A stretch of DNA of 64,000 nt from Galbitalea sp036266835 (lineage in GTDB: Bacteria > Actinomycetota > Actinomycetes > Actinomycetales > Microbacteriaceae), in assembly GCA_036266835.1 (NCBI GenBank), contig DATAXD010000001.1, positions 1 through 64,000 of the forward strand, read 5' to 3'. The notes under the pieces were generated by a model. It was not told the origin of the DNA and did not search any database. It saw only the letters and a list, made by a program, of their open reading frames with translations. Of this stretch, positions 24,675 to 34,282 are shown in pieces. Each line of letters begins with the position of its first letter. Positions within the stretch are counted from its first letter, which is position 1. The position numbers and the translations under genes are program-made.

Positions 24675-26347
24675 TGGAAGTGTGGTTCTTCGTCGCGGCC
24701 CTCGCGACGGTTCTTGTCGTGCTGGCGCTCGCCTACCGTCCGCTGGGCAACTACATGGCCCACGTGTACACCAGCCCCAACGATCTGAAGGTCGAGCGAG
24801 GTTTCTATCGACTGATCGGGGTCAAGTCCAGCGCCGAGCAGAGCTGGCCCTCCTACTTGCGCAGCGTGCTCGCCGTCTCCGGCGCCGGCATCCTGCTGGT
24901 GTACCTGATCCAGCGCATCCAGGAAGTTTTGCCTTATTCGCTCGGGCTGCCGGCAGTGCCCGAAGCGCTGTCTTTCAATACAGCCATCTCGTTTGTGACG
25001 AATACCAACTGGCAGTCATACTCGCCGGAGGTCACCCTCGGCTACGCCGCGCAATTTCTCGCGCTCGTCGTTCAGAACTTCGTGTCCGCAGCGGTTGGCA
25101 TCGCGGTGGCGATCGCCCTGGTACGGGGCTTCACCTACCGACGATCCGGTACCGTCGGGAATTTCTGGGTCGATCTGACTCGCGGCACGCTGCGCATCCT
25201 GCTCCCTCTTTCGATCGTCGCGGCCGTGATCCTCATCGCCGGCGGGGTCATCCAGAACTTCAACGGCTTCCAGCACGTGACGACGCTAACCGGAGCGACC
25301 CAGACGCTGCCCGGCGGACCGGTTGCCAGCCAGGAGGCGATCAAGGAACTAGGTACGAACGGCGGCGGCTTCTTCAATGTGAATTCCGCGCATCCGTTTG
25401 AGAATCCGACCTCGTGGACGAACCTGTTCGAGATCATCCTGCTGCTCGTCATCCCGTTCTCGCTGCCACGAACGTTCGGTCGGATGGTTGGCGACAACCG
25501 TCAGGGTTACGCAATCGTTGGCGTGATGGCAACTCTCTATGTCGCATCGGCGGCGCTCATGACCTGGGCCGAGCTCTCTGCAGGAGGCGCAGCGACAAAA
25601 CTCGCTGGCGTTGCGCTCGAGGGCAAGGAACTGCGGTTCGGAATTGTCGACTCGACACTCTTCGCGACCAGCACGACCCTCACGTCTACCGGCGCCGTCG
25701 ACTCGATGCACGACAGCTTCACCCCGCTCGCCGGCGGGATGGCGATGCTGAACATGATGCTCGGCGAGGTCGCCCCAGGCGGCGTCGGTGCCGGCCTTTA
25801 CGGCATCCTGATGATCGCCGTCATTGCCGTCTTCATCGCCGGCCTGATGGTGGGTCGCACCCCGGAGTACCTCGGCAAGAAAATCGGTGGCAGGGAGATG
25901 AAGCTTGCGAGCCTCTACACCCTGGCGACACCGACCCTCGCGCTCGTCGGCACGGCGATCAGCTTCGCGATACCCGCCGTTCGAGCGGATCTGGTCAAGA
26001 CGTCCATCTGGAATCCCGGTGTCCACGGTTTCAGCGAGGTCCTCTACGCCTTCACGTCTGCCGCGAACAACAATGGCTCGGCGTTCGCTGGCATCACCGC
26101 CAATACGCCATGGCTCGATACGGCGCTCGGGGTCGTCATGCTCCTCGGACGATTCGTGCCCATCGTGTTCGTCCTTGCCCTCGCCGGCGCTCTCGCCGCC
26201 CAGGACAAGATCCCCGCCACAGCGGGCACGCTGCCCACGCATCGCCTGCAGTTCGCAGGCCTACTGATCGGCACCATCCTGTTGGTTTCCGCACTCACCT
26301 ATTTCCCGGTGCTCACGCTCGGTCCACTAGCGGAAGGTCTTTCATAG
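24674..26347 (+). CDS. kdpA: K+-transporting ATPase subunit A
   Basis: Channel-like K+-binding subunit of the high-affinity KdpFABC pump. The 557-aa protein has ~10 hydrophobic segments and four selectivity-filter-like loops: FVTNTNWQSY, ELGTNGGGFFNVN with GNSAHPFENP-like context, a third around DSMHDSFTPLAGGMAM, and FTSAANNNGSAF. ATG 24674 overlaps the kdpF stop; a longer upstream frame lacks homology. kdpB starts 2 nt after its stop. Confidence 0.96.
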   Translation: MEVWFFVAALATVLVVLALAYRPLGNYMAHVYTSPNDLKVERGFYRLIGVKSSAEQSWPSYLRSVLAVSGAGILLVYLIQRIQEVLPYSLGLPAVPEALSFNTAISFVTNTNWQSYSPEVTLGYAAQFLALVVQNFVSAAVGIAVAIALVRGFTYRRSGTVGNFWVDLTRGTLRILLPLSIVAAVILIAGGVIQNFNGFQHVTTLTGATQTLPGGPVASQEAIKELGTNGGGFFNVNSAHPFENPTSWTNLFEIILLLVIPFSLPRTFGRMVGDNRQGYAIVGVMATLYVASAALMTWAELSAGGAATKLAGVALEGKELRFGIVDSTLFATSTTLTSTGAVDSMHDSFTPLAGGMAMLNMMLGEVAPGGVGAGLYGILMIAVIAVFIAGLMVGRTPEYLGKKIGGREMKLASLYTLATPTLALVGTAISFAIPAVRADLVKTSIWNPGVHGFSEVLYAFTSAANNNGSAFAGITANTPWLDTALGVVMLLGRFVPIVFVLALAGALAAQDKIPATAGTLPTHRLQFAGLLIGTILLVSALTYFPVLTLGPLAEGLS

Positions 26348-26349
26348 CC

Positions 26350-28458
26350 ATGTCCAGCTCGTCGATCTCACATTCCGGAGGCTCTTTCTCGGTGCCGCAA
26401 CTGGTCGCGGCTCTGCCCGGGGCGTTCCGCAAGCTCGATCCGCGGCTGATGGTCAGGAACCCGGTGATGTTCATCGTCGAGGTCGGCGCAGCACTCACGA
26501 CGGTTCTGGCAATCGTCGAACCGTTTATCGGAGCCGAGAAGTCCGGCGGATCTCTGCTCGCGCCGACTTTCACACTCGGCATCACCGTCTGGCTCTGGAT
26601 CACCGTCGTGTTCGCCAACCTGGCCGAGGCCGTGGCGGAGGGTCGCGGCAAGGCGCAGGCCGCGTCCCTTCGACAGACGCGCACGAGCACACCGGCGTGG
26701 CGGGTCTCGAATTACGACGCCGTCGCGGATGCCGCTGCCGCCCACGCGCAGACGACCACGGTGTCCTCCGCCGACCTGGTGCTTGGCGACACGGTCGTGG
26801 TGACGGCAGGCGATGTCATCCCGGGCGACGGGGATGTGATCGAGGGCATCGCATCCGTCGACGAATCGGCCATCACCGGTGAGTCTGCACCGGTCATCCG
26901 CGAGTTCGGTGGCGACCGCAGCGCCGTAACCGGCGGAACGCGGGTACTGAGCGACCGGATCGTGGTGCGCATCACCAGCAAGCCGGGCGAGACCTTCGTC
27001 GATCGAATGATCCGCCTCGTTGAGGGTGCGTCCCGCCAGAAGACGCCGAACGAGATCGCGCTGAACATCCTGTTGGCGGCGCTGACCATCGTGTTCCTTG
27101 TCGTCGTGCTGACGCTCGATCCGATCGCCGCCTTCCTGGGCGGGGCGACGAGTGTGACGGTGTTGGTCGCCCTTCTGGTCTGTCTCATCCCGACCACGAT
27201 TGGCGCCCTGCTGAGCGCGATCGGAATCGCCGGAATGGATCGTCTCGTGCAGCGCAACGTGCTTGCGATGTCGGGGCGCGCGGTCGAAGCCGCCGGAGAT
27301 GTCACGACGCTGCTGCTCGACAAGACCGGAACGATCACCTACGGAAACCGGCGCGCGACTGAGTTCGTGCCCGTCGGTGGCGCGACCGCCGAGGAACTGA
27401 TGACCGTCGCACGAATCTCGTCGCTGAGCGACCCGACTCCCGAGGGCAACTCCATAGTCGAGCTCGCAAAGGAACTCGGCAACGATAGTGCCCCGATCGC
27501 ACAGGCGACTGTCGTGCCCTTCACTGCTCAGACCCGGATGAGCGGGCTCGACCTCCCGGACGGTTCGCAGCTGCGCAAGGGCGCCGCGAGCATGGTCGCC
27601 GGGTGGGTCGGCACGCTTCCCGCGGCCACGCAGAAGCAGTTGGACGATACGGTCACCGCGATTTCGCAGTCGGGCGGAACGCCGCTGGTCGTCGCCTCGC
27701 GCGACACCGGTGGACGTGCCAGGGTCCTCGGAGTCATCCACCTCAAGGACGTGGTGAAGACGGGCCTTCGCGAGCGCTTCGCCGACCTGCGAGCGATGGG
27801 CATCCGCACGGTCATGATCACGGGCGACAACCCCCTGACCGCGAAGGCCATCGCATCCGAGGCGGGGGTCGACGACTTCCTGGCCGAGGCGACTCCCGAG
27901 GACAAGCTCGCCCTCATCCGCAAGGAGCAGGAGGGCGGAAGCCTGGTCGCGATGACCGGCGATGGCACCAACGATGCGCCGGCCCTTGCCCAGGCGGATG
28001 TCGGGGTCGCCATGAACACCGGAACCTCGGCAGCCAAGGAGGCCGGCAACATGGTCGACCTCGACTCGGATCCGACCAAGCTCATCGACATCGTGCGCAT
28101 CGGCAAGCAGCTGCTGATCACTCGTGGGTCATTGACGACGTTCTCGATCGCCAACGATGTCGCCAAGTACTTCGCGATCATCCCGGCGATGTTCGCCGGA
28201 GTCTTCCCGGGGCTCGAAGCGCTCAACATCATGCAGCTGCACTCGCCCGCGTCGGCCATCCTGTCTGCCATCATCTTCAACGCGCTGGTCATCGTGTTCC
28301 TGATCCCGCTCGCGCTGCGCGGCGTCGACTACCGCCCGGTGTCGGCGAGTCGGATCCTGAGCCGCAATCTCCTCATCTACGGGGTCGGCGGAGTCATCGC
28401 CCCGTTCATCGGCATCAAGCTCATCGACCTCGTCGTGAGCCTCATTCCAGGCTTCTAA
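26350..28458 (+). CDS. kdpB: K+-transporting P-type ATPase subunit B
   Basis: ATP-hydrolysing subunit (702 aa). The phosphorylation motif is LLDKTGTITYGN, the actuator loop is DESAITGESAPV, the hinge is MTGDGTNDAPALAQADVG, and the membrane helices include TVLVALLVCLIPTTIG. The start at ATG 26350 is 2 nt after kdpA. Expected to be induced by KdpDE on K+ limitation. Confidence 0.96.
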   Translation: MSSSSISHSGGSFSVPQLVAALPGAFRKLDPRLMVRNPVMFIVEVGAALTTVLAIVEPFIGAEKSGGSLLAPTFTLGITVWLWITVVFANLAEAVAEGRGKAQAASLRQTRTSTPAWRVSNYDAVADAAAAHAQTTTVSSADLVLGDTVVVTAGDVIPGDGDVIEGIASVDESAITGESAPVIREFGGDRSAVTGGTRVLSDRIVVRITSKPGETFVDRMIRLVEGASRQKTPNEIALNILLAALTIVFLVVVLTLDPIAAFLGGATSVTVLVALLVCLIPTTIGALLSAIGIAGMDRLVQRNVLAMSGRAVEAAGDVTTLLLDKTGTITYGNRRATEFVPVGGATAEELMTVARISSLSDPTPEGNSIVELAKELGNDSAPIAQATVVPFTAQTRMSGLDLPDGSQLRKGAASMVAGWVGTLPAATQKQLDDTVTAISQSGGTPLVVASRDTGGRARVLGVIHLKDVVKTGLRERFADLRAMGIRTVMITGDNPLTAKAIASEAGVDDFLAEATPEDKLALIRKEQEGGSLVAMTGDGTNDAPALAQADVGVAMNTGTSAAKEAGNMVDLDSDPTKLIDIVRIGKQLLITRGSLTTFSIANDVAKYFAIIPAMFAGVFPGLEALNIMQLHSPASAILSAIIFNALVIVFLIPLALRGVDYRPVSASRILSRNLLIYGVGGVIAPFIGIKLIDLVVSLIPGF

Positions 28459-28471
28459 GGAGCAAGACGAA

Positions 28472-29077
28472 ATGCGTTTCTCTCGCGGATCATTCAGGCA
28501 GGTCGGAGTCGCCGTGCGGGCGATGCTCGTGCTCACACTGGCTCTGGGCATCGGCTACACGCTGCTGATCACCGGAATCGGGCAGCTGGCGCTCCCGGCG
28601 CAGGCAAATGGATCGCTGATCACAGTCGATGGCAGGACCGTCGGGTCAAGCCTTATCGGGCAGTCGTTCACGACCGCCAAGGGCACCGCTCTGCCGCGGT
28701 GGTTCCAGTCGCGGCCTTCCGCGGCAGGCACGGGCTACGACGGCGGGGCGTCCAGCGGTTCGAACTACGGGCCGAATAACGCAGCGCTCATTGCGCTGAT
28801 TGCGGGACGCCAGAAGGCCATCGAGACCACGGACGGGGTCACCAAGTCCCGGATCCCCGCCGATGCGGTCACCGCATCCGGCTCGGGCCTCGATCCGGAT
28901 ATCAGCCCGGCCTACGCGCTACTGCAGGTCGACCGGGTCGCGCACGCGCGGGGACTGTGCGCGTCGGTCGTGAAAAAGCTGGTTGAGTCTAAAATTCAGG
29001 GACGAGAGCTCGGCTATCTCGGCGAACCGACGATCAATGTCCTCCAGCTCAACCTCGCTCTCGCGAATCTCGGATAG
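28472..29077 (+). CDS. kdpC: K+-transporting ATPase subunit C
   Basis: Assembly/ATP-affinity subunit of 201 aa. One N-terminal transmembrane helix (about 14-38) precedes the periplasm-side domain with GSSLIGQSF, NYGPNNAAL, VTASGSGLDPDISPAYALLQ and the C-terminal NVLQLNLAL, all KdpC hallmarks. AAGGAGCAAG precedes the ATG. kdpD follows 27 bp later. Confidence 0.95.
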   Translation: MRFSRGSFRQVGVAVRAMLVLTLALGIGYTLLITGIGQLALPAQANGSLITVDGRTVGSSLIGQSFTTAKGTALPRWFQSRPSAAGTGYDGGASSGSNYGPNNAALIALIAGRQKAIETTDGVTKSRIPADAVTASGSGLDPDISPAYALLQVDRVAHARGLCASVVKKLVESKIQGRELGYLGEPTINVLQLNLALANLG

Positions 29078-29104
29078 CCGCTCAAGCAGGGTAAGGGATT
29101 GTCA

Positions 29105-31612
29105 ATGGCACGCGGACGGCTGCGGGTAATGCTCGGTGCCGCGCCCGGCGTCGGCAAGACCTTTGCGATGCTCGAGGAGGGCCGCAGGCTGCGCGACGCA
29201 GGCAAGGACGTAGTCGTCGCGGTCGTCGAGACGCACGGGCGCGTCGCGACCGCAACGCTGCTCGACGGTCTCGAGGTGCTACCCCGCCGCGCAGTCACTC
29301 ACCGTGGTGTCTCCCTGGATGAGCTGGACCTGGGCGCGACCTTTACTCGTCACCCCGATGTCGCCCTCGTCGATGAACTCGCCCACACCAACGCGCCCGG
29401 CTCCTCCAACGCGAAGCGTTGGCAGGATGTTGACGCCCTGCTCGAGGCCGGGATCGACGTGCTCTCGACGGTGAACGTCCAGCACATCGAGTCGCTCAAC
29501 GATGTCGTGCGGCAGATCACCGGAGTGCCGCAGCGCGAGACGATTCCGGATGACGTGCTGCGCCGAGCCGACCAGATCGAACTCGTGGACCTTGCGCCCG
29601 AGGCGCTGCGGGACCGGCTGGCCGAGGGAGTCGTCTATCCCGCAGCCCGAGTGGACGCAGCCCTCAGCAACTACTTCCGTCTCGGCAACCTCACGGCACT
29701 CCGCGAACTCGCTCTGCTGTGGCTCGCCGATGAAGTGGATGTTGCGCTGCAGGCGTACCGGATCGAGAAAGGCATCGACGCTCCGTGGGAGGCGCGCGAG
29801 CGGATTGTTGTTGCGCTGACCGGCGGTCCCGAGGGCGATACGCTCATTCGTCGCGGTGCGCGCATCGCCGCGCGGTCGGGTGGTGGCCAACTGTTCGCCG
29901 TGCATGTCACGAGCGCTGACGGCCTGTCCGAAGGCAATCCGGCCGAGCTCGATTCACAACGAGCCCTGCTCGAGACTCTGAGCGGCAGCTATCACCATGT
30001 GGTCGCAGATCAGATCCCGGTGGCCCTGGTCGACTTCGCGCGCAGTGTAAACGCCACCCAGCTCGTGATCGGCGTCTCGCGCCGCAGCCGCATTGAAGCC
30101 GTCGTGGGTGGCGCAGGGATTGGTGCATCCGTCATCCGGCTCGCGGGCGACATCGACGTGCACATCGTCTCGCATGCGCAAGCCGGTAAGCGACGACTGC
30201 CCAGGATCGGTGGTGCGCTGTCGCTGCGGCGTCGACTGGCGGGCGTCGCACTCACGGTCGTCGGCCTTCCGCTGGTTACCTGGCCGCTGGTTCGGTTACG
30301 CACCCCCAGCGCCCTCACGGCCGAAGTTCTCATCTATCAACTGATCGTGGTTGTCGTGGCGATTGTCGGCGGAATCTGGCCGGCGCTGCTCGCTGCAGTC
30401 GCCGCGGGGTTCTTCCTCGACTTCTTCTTCGAGCCGCCGTTTTACGTCATCCGGATTGCTGAGCCCACCCACTTTGCGACGCTTCTCATCTTCATGGCCG
30501 TCGCGGCGCTGGTCAGTGTCGTCGTCGACCAGGCCGCACGGCGCTTGCGCTCGGCAAATCGTTCGGCTGCCGAATCCGAGGTCTTGGTGGCCGTTGCGAG
30601 CGGAGTCATCGGCGGCGCCGACGCGATCGCTGCTCTGGTTGGCCGCTTGCGCGAAGCGTTCGGGATGACCAGCGTCGCGCTGCTCGAGGACGGCGTGGTC
30701 GTTTACGTCTCGGTCGATGAGGCGGCGGCATCATCGACGGACGAGGAGACGACGCTGCCGCTCGGCGAGACCGCGAAACTCACGCTGAAGGGCAAGACGC
30801 TCGAGGCGTCGGACCGCAAGATTCTCGGTGCTTTCATCTCGCAGCTCGAGTCAGCCCTGGACCGGCGGCGCCTGGCCGCAGAAGCCGAGGGGATGCGGCC
30901 AATCGCTGCCGCCGACCGGTTGCGCAGCGCACTCCTCGCTGCGGTCAGCCACGACCTTCGACGCCCATTGGCGGCGGCAACGACCGCCGTGACCTCGCTG
31001 GGATCCGAGGAGATTTCGCTCTCAAAGTCCGATCGGGCCGAACTCCTCGAAACTGCCGACGAGAGTCTCGCAGAACTGGCGACCCTCGTCACGGACCTGC
31101 TCGACGTGAGCAGGTTGCAGGCTGGGGTGCTCGGGGTGAGCCTGCGTTCAGTGACGGTTGAGGATGTCGTCGGCGCCATGCTCGACGAGCTCAAACTGAA
31201 GCCGGGGAGCGTCCAACTCGAACTCGGCGACACTCCCCCGGTTTCCGCCGACCCAGCTCTGCTCGTGAGGGTTCTCGTCAACCTCGTGGCGAACGCCCTG
31301 CGCTTCGCCCCGAAAGCTTCGGCTCCGGTCATCTCCAGTAGTGAATTCGGCGGTCGAGTGCAGGTTCGCATCATCGACACGGGGCCCGGCGTCCCTCCGG
31401 CTCGACGCGAAGAGGTGTTTGTACCGTTCCAGCGACTAGGAGACACCGACAACACGACGGGCGTGGGTCTCGGACTCGCGCTCGCCAAGGGCTTTGTCGA
31501 GGGCATGGGTGGAACACTTGAGGCCGAAGACACGCCAGGTGGCGGCCTGACAATGGTCGTCGAACTCACGATTGCACAGCATGACGGTAAGGGCCGGAAG
31601 GTGGCACCGTGA
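29105..31612 (+). CDS. kdpD: Sensor histidine kinase KdpD
   Basis: Senses K+/turgor and phosphorylates KdpE. The 835-aa protein contains the N-terminal KdpD domain with a Walker A (GAAPGVGKT) and VDELAHTNAPGS, a UspA-like domain, four transmembrane helices (DUF4118, around residues 385-490), HisKA with phospho-His in AAVSHDLRRPLAAA, and HATPase with NLVANALRFAP, DTGPGVPP and GVGLGLALAKG. ATG 29105 is preferred over TTG 29099 because GTAAGGG lies 8-14 nt upstream. Its end overlaps kdpE by 4 nt. Confidence 0.94.
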   Translation: MARGRLRVMLGAAPGVGKTFAMLEEGRRLRDAGKDVVVAVVETHGRVATATLLDGLEVLPRRAVTHRGVSLDELDLGATFTRHPDVALVDELAHTNAPGSSNAKRWQDVDALLEAGIDVLSTVNVQHIESLNDVVRQITGVPQRETIPDDVLRRADQIELVDLAPEALRDRLAEGVVYPAARVDAALSNYFRLGNLTALRELALLWLADEVDVALQAYRIEKGIDAPWEARERIVVALTGGPEGDTLIRRGARIAARSGGGQLFAVHVTSADGLSEGNPAELDSQRALLETLSGSYHHVVADQIPVALVDFARSVNATQLVIGVSRRSRIEAVVGGAGIGASVIRLAGDIDVHIVSHAQAGKRRLPRIGGALSLRRRLAGVALTVVGLPLVTWPLVRLRTPSALTAEVLIYQLIVVVVAIVGGIWPALLAAVAAGFFLDFFFEPPFYVIRIAEPTHFATLLIFMAVAALVSVVVDQAARRLRSANRSAAESEVLVAVASGVIGGADAIAALVGRLREAFGMTSVALLEDGVVVYVSVDEAAASSTDEETTLPLGETAKLTLKGKTLEASDRKILGAFISQLESALDRRRLAAEAEGMRPIAAADRLRSALLAAVSHDLRRPLAAATTAVTSLGSEEISLSKSDRAELLETADESLAELATLVTDLLDVSRLQAGVLGVSLRSVTVEDVVGAMLDELKLKPGSVQLELGDTPPVSADPALLVRVLVNLVANALRFAPKASAPVISSSEFGGRVQVRIIDTGPGVPPARREEVFVPFQRLGDTDNTTGVGLGLALAKGFVEGMGGTLEAEDTPGGGLTMVVELTIAQHDGKGRKVAP

Positions 31613-32316
31613 AGATCCTGATCGCGGATGACGACCCGCAGATCCTTCGCGCCCTTCGCATCACCCTGACGGCGCGCGGTTACGAGGTTCTGACGGCATC
31701 CAATGGTCGCGCTGCACTCGATCAGGCCATCGAACACCATCCGGATCTGCTTGTCCTCGACCTCGGGATGCCGGGACTCACCGGCATCGAGGTCATCGAG
31801 GCTCTACGTGGCTGGACCCAGATTCCGATCCTCGTCGTTTCCGGCCGCAGCGAGTCCTTCGACAAGGTCGACGCGCTGGATGCCGGAGCCGACGACTATG
31901 TCACGAAGCCTTTCGCGGCCGACGAACTGCTCGCCCGCATCCGCGCGCTGTCCCGGCGCACGCCTAGTGCGACGGATGAGCCATCCGTCGCCTTCGGTGA
32001 TGTCACGGTCGATCTCGCTGCGCACGTCGTCACACGGGCCGGAGCAACGGTGCGCCTGACCCCGACCGAGTGGCGCATGGTCGAGGTCCTGCTGCGCAAC
32101 CGCGACCGGCTTGTTACCCGCGAGACGCTCCTGCGAGAGGTGTGGGGGCCGCAGTACACGACCGACACGGGATACCTGCGCCTGTATCTCTCCCAGCTGC
32201 GCAAGAAACTCGAGCCGGTGCCATCCCAACCGCGCTATCTCATCACCGAGGCTGGCATGGGCTATCGATTCGCCTCGGAGGGCATTGCTCCGGGAACGAG
32301 CTCAGCGGAAGACTGA
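31609..32316 (+). CDS. kdpE: KDP operon response regulator KdpE
   Basis: OmpR-family regulator of 235 aa. The receiver domain has the acidic pair ADDDPQ, the phospho-Asp in LLVLDLGMPG and Lys in VTKPF; the winged-helix DNA-binding domain is in the C-terminal half (LTPTEWRMVEVLLRN, TDTGYLRLYLSQLRKKLE). GTG 31609 overlaps the kdpD stop (GTGA). The probable target is the direct repeat at 24376-24392. Confidence 0.95.
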   Translation: MKILIADDDPQILRALRITLTARGYEVLTASNGRAALDQAIEHHPDLLVLDLGMPGLTGIEVIEALRGWTQIPILVVSGRSESFDKVDALDAGADDYVTKPFAADELLARIRALSRRTPSATDEPSVAFGDVTVDLAAHVVTRAGATVRLTPTEWRMVEVLLRNRDRLVTRETLLREVWGPQYTTDTGYLRLYLSQLRKKLEPVPSQPRYLITEAGMGYRFASEGIAPGTSSAED

Positions 32317-32321
32317 GGGTC

Positions 32322-32906
32322 ATGAAGAAGGACCTCACCGACTATCTCCAGGAGGGTCGCGACGCCGTGCTGTGGAAGTTGGAGGGCTTGAGCGAGTACG
32401 ACGCCCGTCGGCCGATGGTGCGTACCGGTACAAACCTCCTCGGACTCGTGAAGCATTTGGCGTGGGTCGAAGCCGGCTACTTTGGCGGGGTGTTCGACAA
32501 GCCTTTTCCCGATGACTCACCGTGGGACGCGCAGAATGCCGAACCGAACGCAGACATGTGGGCGACCCCGGATGAGTCTCGCGACGACATGATCGGGCTG
32601 TACCGAAGGGTGTGGGCGCACTCGGACCGCACGATCGAGTCGCTCGACCTCGACGCCCCGGGCCTGGTGCCATGGTGGTCCGAGGCCAGCCGCAACGTGA
32701 CCTTGCACAGAATCCTCGTCCACGTTACCGCCGAGACGCATCGGCACGCGGGACACGCGGATATCGTCCGAGAGCTGGTCGACGGCAGCATTGGCTACCG
32801 CCCGGGCGGCAGTAACCTGCCCGATCCCCTCGACTGGGACACCTACCGAGCGGGTCTCGAAGAGGCCGCCCATCAGGCCCAGGAGGCACAATCCGGCGGC
32901 GATTAG
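32322..32906 (+). CDS. DinB family protein (DUF664)
   Basis: Four-helix-bundle protein of 194 aa of the DinB/YfiT superfamily, in which three His usually bind a metal. The His candidates are in LGLVKHLAWVEAGYFGG, VTLHRILVHVTAETHRHAGHADIVREL. Some relatives are thiol-dependent transferases, but no substrate is apparent. ATG 32322 is 6 nt after the kdpE stop, so it may be transcribed with kdp. Confidence 0.85.
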   Translation: MKKDLTDYLQEGRDAVLWKLEGLSEYDARRPMVRTGTNLLGLVKHLAWVEAGYFGGVFDKPFPDDSPWDAQNAEPNADMWATPDESRDDMIGLYRRVWAHSDRTIESLDLDAPGLVPWWSEASRNVTLHRILVHVTAETHRHAGHADIVRELVDGSIGYRPGGSNLPDPLDWDTYRAGLEEAAHQAQEAQSGGD

Positions 32907-32945
32907 GGTCGCCTATCCTTGCTGGAAACCGGGGCCCGACGGTGG

Positions 32946-32951
32946 TTTAGT
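32946..32951 (+). promoter_or_regulatory. -10-like hexamer of the VIT1/CCC1 gene
   Basis: TTTAGT with 6 nt to ATG 32958. Confidence 0.35.
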
Positions 32952-32957
32952 GGCGTT

Positions 32958-33686
32958 ATGACCTCGATCGTCGATCTCATTCCAGGTCTTCGGGCACGCC
33001 GCGAAGAGAACCTCGCGAGCCGACTGAACTGGCTGCGCGCCGGAGTGCTCGGCGCGAATGACGGGATCGTCTCGGTGGCCGCGATTGTCGTGGGTGTCGC
33101 AGGGGCGACCTCCAACAACGCGCCGATCCTGGCTGCCGGACTCGCGGGTCTGGTCGGCGGCGCCATCTCGATGGCTCTGGGTGAGTACGTGTCGGTCAGC
33201 AGCCAGCGCGACACCCAGCGCGCCCTGATCCTACGAGAACAGCGAGCCCTCAAGGAAGAGCCGGATGCCGAACTCGCCGAGCTCGCGAAACTCTATGAGG
33301 CGAAGGGACTGTCGGCCACGACCGCCAAAAGGGTTGCCGCCGAACTGACCGAGCGCGATGCGCTCGGCGCACACCTCGAGGCGAAACTGCACATCGACGA
33401 GAACGATGTCGCGAGCCCGTGGCACGCGGCTCTTGCATCCGCGCTGTCGTTCACGGTTGGCGGGATTCTTCCGCTGCTCGCCATCCTGCTGATCGCGGAT
33501 TCGATCCGGATTCCAATCACCTTTGCCGTCGTTCTCGTTGCGCTGGCGGCTACTGGCGCCACCGGTGCGCGCATTGGCGGCAGCCCCGTCGGCCGGGCGA
33601 TTCTTCGGGTCGTCATCGGCGGCGCGATCGCACTCGCGGCCACCTTCCTGATCGGCCACCTCCTGGGCGCGAGCGGCCTCGTCTAG
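32958..33686 (+). CDS. VIT1/CCC1 family iron/manganese transporter
   Basis: Membrane protein of 242 aa related to plant and yeast vacuolar Fe2+/Mn2+ exporters. The first helix carries VLGANDGIVSVAAIVVGVAGA, followed by GGAISMALGEYVSVSSQRD, both family hallmarks. A charged cytosolic helix pair (about 85-150) holds Glu residues that bind metal in this family. Three more helices end the protein. Likely moves Fe2+ or Mn2+ out of the cytosol. Confidence 0.88.
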   Translation: MTSIVDLIPGLRARREENLASRLNWLRAGVLGANDGIVSVAAIVVGVAGATSNNAPILAAGLAGLVGGAISMALGEYVSVSSQRDTQRALILREQRALKEEPDAELAELAKLYEAKGLSATTAKRVAAELTERDALGAHLEAKLHIDENDVASPWHAALASALSFTVGGILPLLAILLIADSIRIPITFAVVLVALAATGATGARIGGSPVGRAILRVVIGGAIALAATFLIGHLLGASGLV

Positions 33687-33700
33687 TCGCTGCCAGTGCC

Positions 33701-33767
33701 AAAAACTCAGGCCACCGAGTCGATAGGCCCGACATACGGCGTCGTGACGTCGTGAGCCTGAATTTTC
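33701..33767. terminator. Palindrome between the VIT gene and GNAT
   Basis: Imperfect outer arms ACTCAGGCCAC / GTGAGCCTGAAT with flanking A- and T-runs (AAAAA before, TTTT after), and an inner ACGGCGTC/GACGTCGT pairing. Lies between convergent stops, so probably a bidirectional terminator. The arm core resembles the element after glnA. Confidence 0.5.
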
Positions 33768-33772
33768 TGCGG

Positions 33773-34255
33773 CTATCGCACCAGACGCACGACCTCGACC
33801 GGGGTGCCAGCTAGCGGAACTGTGTTGCGAGTGCCGTCGCGTGCAAACCCGTTGCGCTCGTAGAACGCGATCGCGCGCGGGTTGTCGTCCGCGACGCACA
33901 GGAACGCGGGCTGTGTGCCGACCGCCGCATCCAGCAGGGCCTGGCCGGCGCCACTGCCGTAGTGGCTGGCGCGGATGTAGATGCCTTCCAGCTCCAGATC
34001 CCGCGGCTCGTCGGCGAGGTGCCCACGGCTGGATGTCGCCCAGCCGATCACGATCCCGCCGTCCACTGCGACCCAGGCGTCGGGCCGGTCCGCAGGTATG
34101 AGTTCCGCCCACCGCAGCTCCCGCTGATCGATGCTGAGCCTCGCGAGTGTGTCCGCCGACAGCAGGTGCGGGTACGCCTCCCGCCACGCCTCGACGTGCA
34201 CCGTGGCAATGCCGCGCGCATCCGCCGCAACCGCGGGCCGCACCTCGATGGTCAT
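33773..34255 (-). CDS. GNAT N-acetyltransferase
   Basis: Acetyltransferase of 160 aa with the opening MTIEVRPAVAADARGIATVH. The acetyl-CoA motif region is IYIRASHYGSGAGQALLDAA (R/Q-x-x-G-x-G/A), and NPRAIAFYERNGFARDG is the beta-6/7 motif. Substrate unknown. The ATG has TAGTGT 6 nt upstream. It is the last gene before rnpB in the minus direction. Confidence 0.88.
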   Translation of the reverse strand: MTIEVRPAVAADARGIATVHVEAWREAYPHLLSADTLARLSIDQRELRWAELIPADRPDAWVAVDGGIVIGWATSSRGHLADEPRDLELEGIYIRASHYGSGAGQALLDAAVGTQPAFLCVADDNPRAIAFYERNGFARDGTRNTVPLAGTPVEVVRLVR

Positions 34256-34261
34256 CCCCCG

Positions 34262-34267
34262 ACACTA
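34262..34267 (-). promoter_or_regulatory. -10-like hexamer of the GNAT gene (leaderless)
   Basis: TAGTGT on the minus strand, 6 nt before ATG 34255. Confidence 0.4.
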
Positions 34268-34282
34268 TCGAAGCGCACTACA

